Origin: QHWT01 sp963755695
Lineage (GTDB): Bacteria > Acidobacteriota > Vicinamibacteria > Vicinamibacterales > 2-12-FULL-66-21
DNA: 64,000 nt
Direction: 5' to 3'
NCBI GenBank assembly: GCA_963755695.1
Contig: CAVWLB010000010.1
Location: forward strand, 2,232,001-2,296,000
Shown here: in pieces, positions 58,501-64,000 of the stretch
How positions within the stretch are numbered: the stretch's first letter is position 1
Layout: each line of letters starts with the position of its first letter
Translations under genes and position numbers: made by a program
Notes under the pieces: generated by a model
Seen by the model: the letters and a program-made list of their open reading frames with translations, nothing else
The model's database searches: none
What the model was told of the DNA's origin: nothing

Positions 58501-58720
58501 CAGGGGATGTGGCGTGCGCGGGTGGGGATGGCAGGACAATGGCTACGGCGTCGGCATGCTGGGCCCGACGATCGCATTCGCGGTCAGCGGTCCGCAGACG
58601 ATCCGGATTCAAACGCGCGAAGACGGGCTCTCGATCGACCAGATCGTCCTGTCCCCGGCTACGTACCTGACGCGGCCGCCCGGATTGACGAAGGATGACA
58701 CCACCATCGTCCCGAAATGA
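55580..58720 (+). CDS. Secreted multidomain PQQ-type sugar dehydrogenase (GSDH-PKD-DNRLRE)
   Basis: A 1046-residue exported protein. After the signal (RARLVLALLVSTGATVHAA) comes a soluble glucose/sorbosone dehydrogenase propeller: IATVAAPTALAFTPDGRLLIT, SERGLLGVAVDPAFASNRFVYLFYT, NHNAGDLHFGKDDFLYVTTGDGG (His and Asp/Gly region of the PQQ site), ETYASGFRNPFRFAVDP (Arg), GADYGWNVREG. A PKD domain follows (PLSVRFDASGSSDPDRDALSYDWNFDDG), then a beta domain, a DNRLRE-type module (TADTFVRGGTFAATNFGIGQRVNLK, YLKFDLRTVG, WSETGVTWNTRPAS) and a C-terminal beta module (EWSFTAEAGRQYRLWIRGRAD). Intact, monocistronic. PQQ dependence is family inference. Confidence 0.82.
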   Translation: MRRPFRARLVLALLVSTGATVHAAPPAGFEDALIATVAAPTALAFTPDGRLLITTQTGWLRVVQNGTLLAASALNLSTSLCTNSERGLLGVAVDPAFASNRFVYLFYTFNKFGTCEKNTANSPVNRVARFVLPASNVIDRTTEVVLIDNIPSPNGNHNAGDLHFGKDDFLYVTTGDGGCDYAGNSGCGGANNASRDPHVLVGKLLRITRHGGIPADNPFLGAGTARCNINGRTTAGQRCQETYASGFRNPFRFAVDPNATATRIFVNDVGQNAWEEVNLLERGADYGWNVREGNCVNGSTTDCGSPPAGLTNPIYAYGHESGCASITGGAFVPNGIWPSAYQGAYIFSDYVCGTLFTLTSAANGSFAQAPFVTGLGVASAVSLIFGPHNGTQALYYTSYANGGQVRRIAFTGNRSPIVTASASPRFGAVPLSVRFDASGSSDPDRDALSYDWNFDDGTAHGRSAIVTHTYTTSGEFDPLVTVTDGRGARVTATVHISSGNTPPVPRITSPATSATFAVGAVVTLRGAATDAEQGTLPDSALSWTVLLHHNTHTHPFLSPTRGNGVTITAPAPEDLAATTTSFLEIRLTATDARGASATVTQRFNPGLVKVTLATEPSGLKVGVNGTTVVGPGTVTSWQRYVLNVSAATQNDSSSQPWLASGWSDGGASAHAIVTPASAATYSARFAAAARLPTTADTFVRGGTFAATNFGIGQRVNLKLSSDPGLVRETYLKFDLRTVGIIGTATVRMFGAISDTNAATVPVGVLGVASTAWSETGVTWNTRPASSTPVLDTTTIPDAIPRWHQWDVTSYARSEKAAGRNVISLVFRSRAPTPPDLGFNARERGANAPELLVAAETASTPSRDVVLYAGDRSLVGGGWRLVVDASAAGGLRVSYPDAGATKLTAPVAAPANYVEWSFTAEAGRQYRLWIRGRADRDSFDNDSAFVQFSGAIGSAGQPIYRIGSTSAATFVLEDCRGCGVRGWGWQDNGYGVGMLGPTIAFAVSGPQTIRIQTREDGLSIDQIVLSPATYLTRPPGLTKDDTTIVPK

Positions 58721-58782
58721 ATCGTCGTTGACGGATGGGCGCGGGACGTAAGATACACCGGAGAGATGATGTGCTCTAGGCT

Positions 58783-60082
58783 GTGGTGAGACCGCGTGCG
58801 TCGACTCTGCTCTTCGCGCTGACCCTGGGGGCGAGCGCTGTTGCCGAGGCGCAAGCGCCGGCAAGTCCGGAAACCACGGTGGTCGAAGAGTCGGCGGAGG
58901 CGGGGCGCGAGGACGGCGCGACTACGAGCGTGAGCGAACCGACCCTCGATCTGTTAGATCTCATCCGCCAGCTTCGTCACAAGCCGCAGCCACCGCCGCC
59001 CGGACCCGACGAGTACAAAAAAGCGGATGATTGCCGCGGCGCCGGTGATTACCTACGGTCCGACCAGTGGGGTCGGCATCGGCGGCGCAGGCAACGTGGC
59101 CTTTTACAACGGCTCCCCCGACACGACCCAAATCTCCTCGCTCGTCGCCAGCATGACCGGTACGAGCAAGCAGCAGGTGCTCGTCAATGCCAAAATCAAT
59201 CAGTGGGCCCTCGACAACCGCTGGCACACTGAGGGGGACAACCGCCTCTACTGGACGTCCCAGAAGACTTATGGCCTCGGCAGCGACACGCTCGAGGGCG
59301 ACGCGGTCGACCAGAAGTACGACGCCTTCCGCTTCTACGAAACGCTGTTCCGGCGGGTCGGGCGCAACACCTATCTGGGGGCCGGGTTCCTTTACAACCT
59401 CCACCGCGACGTCCGGCCGGCCGACGATGTCGCGGACCAGGCGTGGCCCGACTCGCCGTACATCACCTACTCAGAGAGGTACGGGTTCGATCCGGCGTCG
59501 CAGACCTCCGCCGGCGTAAGTGTGCGCGCCCTCCTCGACAGTCGAGACAACCCGATCAACCCTGTCCGAGGCTGGTATGCGAGCACAGGCTACCTGATGT
59601 TCTTCGACGACTTCCTCGGCGGTACCTCCAGCTGGCAGCAATTCAGCTACGACGTGAGGGGGTACGCGCGACTTTCTCGGGATGGCCGTCACAGGCTCGG
59701 ATTCTGGCTCACAGGAGACTTCGTGACTGGCGGCACCGCCCCCTATCTCGACTTGCCGGCCACCGGGATGGACACCTACGGGCGCGCCGGGCGCGGCTAC
59801 CCGCAGGGGAGGTTCCGCGGCAAGCACCTGGTGTACGGCGAGGCGGAGTACCGCTGGACCGTCACGCAGAACGGCCTGTTCGGGATGGTGGCCTTTCTCA
59901 ACACCGAGACGCTCGCCAACGCGGAGACGGGGGAGGATCTCTTCGACTCGTTCGCCACCGGCGCTGGCTTTGGCTTCAGGCTGATGCTGAACAAACGGTC
60001 GAGGACCAACCTCTGCTTCGACGTCGGCTGGGGGAAGGAGGGCTCACACGCAGTCTACTTCGGCGTCCAGGAGGCGTTTTGA
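58783..60082 (+). CDS. Outer-membrane beta-barrel, Omp85/surface-antigen-like (one frame break)
   Basis: Signal peptide STLLFALTLGASAVAEAQA, a variable acidic/Pro-rich linker to about 59020, then a barrel resembling the C-terminal D15/Bac_surface_Ag domain: APVITYGPTSGVGIGGAGNVAFY, LDNRWHTEGDNRLYWTSQKTYGLGSD, DAFRFYETLFRRVGRNTYLGAGF, SVRALLDSRDNPINPVRGWYASTG, LGFWLTGDFVTGGTAPYLDLPATG, YEAEYRWTV-like (VYGEAEYRWTVTQ), and the outer-membrane end HAVYFGVQEAF with terminal Phe. No POTRA repeats are visible. The frame break coincides with a run of six A at about 59017; one A fewer joins the two parts. Substrate or role unknown. Confidence 0.75.
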
Positions 60083-60206
60083 CCACGGGCGGTCAGGCAC
60101 CTTCGATGGAGGCCTTGCGTTCTACGGACTCCGGCGACTTGGTTCCGAACGCCGAGGTCGCGCTCGGTCGCGCGTGATCGGTTCGCGACCCGGTCCTGAG
60201 GGCCGG

Positions 60207-60872
60207 TCAGCTGGCCGATGCCGGGACGGGCACTGCACGCACGATGAACCGCTGCGGGGCCGGCCCCACGTGGTAGAACGGGTAGCAACCGACGAGCGTC
60301 ACCGCGTGCCCGGGGGTCGAGTCGATCACGCTGACGTCGTCCGGCGTGGTGATCCGGATCCACTCGACCTTGTAGTGTTCGGTCGCGACGGGCGTGTCAA
60401 GCACCAGCGCGTCGCCTTCCTTGACATCCTTCAGCACCCGGAAGAAGCCGTCGCGGTGAGCCGCGATGCCGACGTTGCCCGCCGTCCCGGGTAGGGCCGT
60501 GCCCTCAATCCGACCCGCTGCGAGGTCGAGCACGGCGTCGGTGGTGCCGTCGTAGACCGGTACCTCGAGCTTGAGCCGCGGGATGCGCAGGATGGCGAGC
60601 GTCGGCGGCGTTTCCAACTGCAGTGCGGCTTTGTAGGCCTTCACCCGGCCAGGCGACCAGAGCTTCATGTCGACCTCCTTGCTCCAGGTGAGCTCGCGTG
60701 GCGGCGGGGGCGCTGGAGCCGGCGGTGCGGGTGCCGGTGCGGTGTCGGCCGCCCGGTTGCCGACAGGGGGTGGGTCAGCGCCACGGCCGCACGACGCCAC
60801 CGTCGCCGCGAGGACGAGCGCGAGGCCCAGGACGGGAAGGGTGCGGCTGGAGCGCGGCCGGTGACGGACCAT
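60207..60872 (-). CDS. Sortase family transpeptidase, lipoprotein-type
   Basis: A 221-residue sortase. Seen: lipobox-like AATVAS-C28 after an N-terminal hydrophobic stretch, a Pro/Ala linker (about 41-60), then the sortase barrel: LRIPRLKLEVPVYDGTTDAVLDLAAGRIEGTALPG, GIAAHRDGFFRVL (H139), VIDSTPGHAVTLVGCYPF (C196, TLxxC motif), APQRFIVRAVP (R208). The triad His-Cys-Arg is complete. ATG 60872 is chosen for AAAGGAG eight bases upstream; an upstream GTG overlaps that site. Family resemblance is to class D/E sortases. Sorting-signal substrates are not seen nearby. Convergent with the outer-membrane barrel gene. Confidence 0.85.
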   Translation of the reverse strand: MVRHRPRSSRTLPVLGLALVLAATVASCGRGADPPPVGNRAADTAPAPAPPAPAPPPPRELTWSKEVDMKLWSPGRVKAYKAALQLETPPTLAILRIPRLKLEVPVYDGTTDAVLDLAAGRIEGTALPGTAGNVGIAAHRDGFFRVLKDVKEGDALVLDTPVATEHYKVEWIRITTPDDVSVIDSTPGHAVTLVGCYPFYHVGPAPQRFIVRAVPVPASAS

Positions 60873-61028
60873 CAGGAACACTCCTTTACGTGGCGCTTGA
60901 TCATCGAGCGGCCCGCAGGATCATTGCGTAGACGCGCAGGGCCGTCAACGCTGCTCGTTCCCGGTGATGGGGAGTTCCCCGCCGAAAGGCGGCTGGCCGA
61001 CTGGGTTAGCTACGAAGCAGAAGGGGTC

Positions 61029-61057
61029 GCAGGTTCGAATCCTGGGCTCCTGCACAG
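61029..61057 (+). other. tRNA 3'-end-like fragment
   Basis: GCAGGTTCGAATCCTGG resembles a T-arm (four paired bases plus canonical TTCGAAT loop), followed by GCTCCTGCAC like an acceptor 3' half. No matching 5' acceptor, D-arm or anticodon arm is found upstream, so it is not a complete tRNA. Such fragments are often left at integration sites. Confidence 0.3.
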
Positions 61058-62397
61058 GCGCCGATCGCCGACAGGGTCGGCAGGGTTATTTCGGAGTTGG
61101 CGCAGCTCCTTGAGACGCATTCAGTCCTGCGGCCCAGTTGACCACCACGGTAATGGGCACTTCGGAAGAATTAAGAGCCGGAAAAATGAATCGCTGGCCG
61201 TCGCGCTGTAACCGCGTATTGGTCGATGACCGGACTTACGCTGATCGGAGCCTGGAACAGGCTGGCCGGAACACCTGCGTCGAACGTTGTTCCGGTCTTC
61301 GTCGGCACAGCCATCAGCTTGCCCTGCAAGTCCAAGTAGAACAATTCCTTGCCGTCGTTGCGCCACCGCGGCTGGCACCCGCCGCCTCGGGACACCTGGT
61401 GCTGGTCGGCGAACGACGGAAACGCCGCCACGTACACTTCCCAACGGCCGGATTCCAGCGAGTTGAAGGCGATCCAGCGACCGTCGGGTGATAGGTGGAA
61501 CTGGTCCTTTGGAAAAGGGGGCTGCGAGCAGCAGCTCCGGAGTCCGTGACCCGGCCAGCGGCAGACGGTAGAGCACTCGGCCATCGACGTTGATGAAGAG
61601 AATCGACGCGCCGTCATGCGTCCAGTCCTGGCCGAAGTAGCTTTCCCCCGAATACGGCAGCAACACCTCGTCCTCATTCTTTCCGATCACCCTTCGATGC
61701 AGCTCGTTCGACGTGACATCGGTGAAGCACGAGCTCCCGCCCGTCTGGTGACCAGATGGGATCGCTGTCCCCACCGTTGAACGTGAGTCTCGTCGCGATG
61801 CCGGTTGCGACGTCCAGCAGCCACACGCCGGCCGCGGCCCCGGTACGCTCCAGCGCCATACGCTTGTCGTCTGGCGACAACGTCACGGTGCCATACTCTG
61901 CGGGCTCACCAATCGCACCGAGCACCTTGCCGTTCCGGTCGTACCAGGTCGGCTGGACTTCGACATAGCCGCCAGCCGCATAGGCCAGGATGCCGTTCAG
62001 GGAAACGGAAAACAGTCCAAAGGCCGGTCCCTGCGCTGGAGAGCTCTCGCCGCCGTGACTGGGAAGGGGGAACGCTCCGGTCGCAAGCTGCAGGCTGCCG
62101 AGATCGAACCCTTGCGCAAGGAGGGTTCCGTCGCGAACGAAGATCAGATAGCCAGGCGGGCTATAGACGACGTTCGACTCGCCACGAATCAGCAAGCGGG
62201 ACTCCTGCGTGCCGACCGTGCCCAGATAGATGCCGGTCTTGTCGGCATCGGCGCTCCTGACGACATACAGATAGTGTTTTCCATCGGGCAGGAAATAAGG
62301 CCAGAGCTGCGTCAACTCTCGGCGAGATGCGTCCAGCTCGCGCAGGGGGGTCGCCGGCCCTCCGGCAGCCGAGACGCGGTACAAAGGACCCGTCTTA

Positions 62398-63406
62398 ACC
62401 CCACAGATCACTTGAGTTCGTAGCCGGCATGGGCGAACCAGTTCTGACAGTGTCGTGGTCGAACAACGCGACGGGCGCGTTGCGCCGTCCGGCGAAGGAT
62501 TGGAGCGGTCCGCGGCGCCACGGCACGGATCCGCTTTTTGATCAGCGCCCATCCCGGTTCGATCGGATTGAAATCATGCGAGTAGGGCGGCAGGAAACGG
62601 AGCGTCGCGCCCGCGGCTTCAATCAAGTCGCGCACCTGCCGTGCCTTGTGGGCCGGCAAGTTGTCCATGACCACTACATCGCCCCGGCGCAGGTGCCGCA
62701 CGAGATGCCGGCGGACCCACTGAATGAAGCGCGCCCGATTCATGGCGCCCCAGTGGGTGGCCAATGTGAGCCATCGGTCGGCCCGGATCGCGCCCACCAT
62801 GGTCAAGTTGTCGCCCCAATTCATCGGCCGCGCTTCGACGAGGACTTCGCCACGCGGCAACCACGCATGCGACCGGCCCATCGCCAGATTGGCGCCCGAT
62901 TCATCGAGAAATACCAGCCGACGTGGATCTATTCTGCGGACCCAGCGCCGGAACGCGCGCCGCTCGGCCTGGACCGTGGCCCGGTCCAGTTCCGCGGGCC
63001 GCGACCGTTTTTTTTAAACACGAATCCCGTCCGCTGCAGCGCCCGCAAGATGCTCGATCGATGGACCCGCGCCTCGGGTGCCGCGCGCTGGTTGTACGCG
63101 CGCCGCAATTCGTCCGTCGTCTGGTCGGGCCGCTCTCGGACCAACCGATGGAGCAACCCGATATCGACCGGCGAGTACCAGCCCCCGCCCTTCGGCGCCG
63201 GTATGACGCTCCCGGTGTCCCGAGCTTGGCGGACCCAGAGGCAGAGGGTGCTGACCGCAATCGCAAAGCGTGCCGCCACCTCGACGTACGTGTCCGTGCT
63301 GTCTTCGTAGGCGCGCACCGCCCGCTCGCGTAACTCAATGGGATACGGATTTGGCATGCGCGCAGTAGATCATGATCGGATCACGAACTCAAGTGAGTTC
63401 TGGGGT
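62398..63406 (-). mobile_element. IS630-family insertion sequence, 1009 bp
   Basis: Terminal inverted repeats: left ACCCCACAGATCACTTGAG, right (complement) ACCCCAGAACTCACTTGAG, both continuing TTCGT. The element is flanked by TA at 62396-62397 and 63407-63408, the target duplication expected for IS630/Tc1-like elements. It contains one transposase in two overlapping frames and interrupts the PD40 gene. Confidence 0.9.
62408..63357 (-). CDS. IS630-family transposase, expressed by -1 frameshift
   Basis: DDE transposase. The first frame (63357-62929) has the N-terminal helix-turn-helix YPIELRERAVRAYEDSTDTYVEVAARFAIAVSTLCLWV and a second HTH region (VHRSSILRALQRTGFVFKK). At the run of eight A on the coding strand (63008-63015) a -1 shift joins it to RSRPAELDRATV..RRIDPRRLVFLDESGANLAMG (first Asp), TMVGAI, RGDVVVMDNLPAHKARQVRDLIEAAGA (second Asp) and LRFLPPYSHDFNPIEPGWALIKKRI (Glu). 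The slippery sequence A-AAA-AAC is in the correct phase. The fusion is about 315 residues, the normal size. Stop at 62408 lies inside the left terminal repeat. Confidence 0.88.
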
Positions 63407-63549
63407 TAGGGCTAAAGATGATGGTCCCGTCCGGGGCCCAACTGCCACCCGACGGGTCCGGCGTGTCCGCGAGCGTCTGCGGCGCACCGGGCGTCAGCGT
63501 CCGCGACTTCGCGAAAGCCACCGGGACAGCTCGCCAAGACGGACCTGCC

Positions 63550-63720
63550 TGGATGCCCAGCTCATCGCACTCTTTGCTGGATTTGCTATGACGACCGGGA
63601 GCGCTCCGGCGACCAACGCCGCGACGAGCGCGGTTTCGTATCCGCCGGTCGCTTCGACCACGAGGAGCGTCGGCGCCAGGGCCCCCGTGTTCTCTATGGG
63701 ACAGGCCTGAGCGCGGCTTC
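63550..63720 (-). pseudogene. IS110-family transposase fragment
   Basis: A minus-strand frame reads NTGALAPTLLVVEATGGYETALVAALVAGALPVVIANPAKS, matching the EATGGYE...LPVVxxNP segment of IS110/IS1111 DEDD transposases. Nothing before or after it continues the family, so it is a remnant at the broken 5' end of the PD40 gene. Confidence 0.65.
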
Positions 63721-63768
63721 AGAACTACCATTGCACGCTGGCGAAACGCGGACACACCATCCAGCGAA

Positions 63769-64000
63769 ATGGCAGTACGTCCCGTGGACGAACCCTCCGC
63801 AGGTGAACCGGCGGAAGCAAGGACCGCCACTTTTCGCGCCACCGCATCCGGGCCGGCGCGCGCGGGCCCGGCTACGGCTGGCGACCTGGTCGGACCCTAC
63901 CGCCTGATCTCGGAGCTCGGCCGCGGCGGCATGGGCGCCGTCTGGCTGGCGGAGCGTCCCGACGGGCAGCTCAAGCGGCAAGTGGCGTTGAAGTTGCCGC
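63769..64000 (+). CDS. Serine/threonine protein kinase, N-terminus (runs off the window)
   Basis: An open frame from ATG 63769 encodes a charged/Ala-rich leader of about 44 residues, then LVGPYRLISELGRGGMGAVWLAERPDGQLKRQVALKLP, the Pkn-type glycine-rich loop and the VALK lysine. It continues past the end. The leader resembles those of kinase-PD40 and kinase-TPR proteins. It faces away from the broken PD40 gene. Confidence 0.85.
   Translation, partial: MAVRPVDEPSAGEPAEARTATFRATASGPARAGPATAGDLVGPYRLISELGRGGMGAVWLAERPDGQLKRQVALKLP

Larger units (their letters stand above)
61086..63530 (-). pseudogene. PD40 beta-propeller part of a Ser/Thr kinase-like gene, cut by an insertion sequence
   Basis: Reading down the minus strand: TLTPGAPQTLADTPDPSGGSWAPDGTIIFSP (about 63410-63510), interrupted by the IS630-type element at 62398-63406, then TGPLYRVSAAGGPATPLRELD, WPYFLPDGKHYLYVVRS, NGILAYAAG, VTLSPDDKRMALERTG, WSPDGRELV, and after frame breaks FHLSPDGRWIAFNSLESGRWEVYVAAFPSF and the end RFIFPALNSSEVPITVVVNWAAGLN. 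These are the PD40 blades and closing VVVNW found at the C-terminus of Acidobacterial kinase-PD40 proteins. Removing the element and one TA gives IIFSPKTGPLYRV in frame. The kinase part is missing upstream, where an IS110 fragment lies. Stop TAA at 61086. Confidence 0.8.

Noticed and set aside
58990..59030. Programmed frameshift at the A6 run of the outer-membrane barrel gene
   Set aside because: The AAAAAAG heptamer is not in the phase needed for -1 slippage and the shift required is +1; a homopolymer length error is simpler.
61029..61057. Complete tRNA gene
   Set aside because: Only a T-arm-like and 3' segment is present; upstream bases do not pair as acceptor, D or anticodon arms.

Overview
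The window looks like a chromosomal segment of a high-GC, Gram-negative soil or sediment bacterium, most likely an Acidobacteriota member near Vicinamibacterales. That is inference from several features: two ADOP-type duplicated permeases (one with its own PadR repressor), an Oar-like TonB-dependent receptor, Ser/Thr kinases fused to TPR or PD40-propeller regions, Tat-exported dehydrogenases, and scattered REP-like and low-complexity repeats. No rRNA or complete tRNA gene is visible.

Layout. 1-4469 is a plus-strand sugar operon: RbsA-like ATPase, RbsC-like permease, L-fuconate dehydratase and an old-yellow-enzyme-type oxidoreductase. 4588-7637 is a minus-strand PadR-ADOP pair with two visible operators. 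7838-11275 is a minus-strand unit of aldose epimerase, dehydrogenase small subunit and GMC oxidoreductase. A five-copy 83-bp repeat separates it from a divergent ThuA-like gene. 12988-15009 encodes a large secreted RIFT-barrel-like protein. 15275-25161 is a glycan locus: alpha-L-fucosidase, divergent LacI regulator with two palindromic operators, sodium:sugar symporter, galT, GH36 alpha-galactosidase, MFS carrier and a TIM-barrel isomerase. 25170-26960 is a satellite array of about ten units, followed by a GxxExxY nuclease-like gene.

27577-35216 is a uronic-acid locus. The minus strand carries KduD-like SDR, UxaA, hexuronate MFS and LarA-like protein. The plus strand carries an IolB/KduI-type isomerase, KDPG aldolase and KDG kinase. 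Together they describe conversion of pectin or glucuronan monomers to pyruvate and glyceraldehyde-3-phosphate. 35407-45495 holds a DUF885 lipoprotein, SppA, a single-domain response regulator, the TonB receptor, a Gfo/Idh/MocA oxidoreductase and a membrane protein. 45549-53666 holds a DinB protein, a two-gene unit of a 53-residue protein and a zinc-hook SMC-like ATPase (the best candidate for an undescribed system), a kinase-TPR protein and the second ADOP. A promoter-preceded long hairpin (candidate ncRNA) lies at 53713-53825. 54425-60872 encodes secreted propeller proteins, an outer-membrane barrel and a sortase. 61029-63730 is a mobile scar: a tRNA-like fragment, a PD40 kinase gene cut by an intact IS630-type element, and an IS110 fragment. 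A new kinase gene runs off the end.

Caution: reading-frame breaks are very unevenly spread. They are dense in 1-4469, 15275-24700 and 27577-35216, sparse in 4588-7299 and 39760-43210, and absent from most other genes. They are mostly single-base insertions, and the stitched frames carry no internal stops and keep family motifs. I treat them as probable sequence errors, and boundaries inside those genes are approximate.
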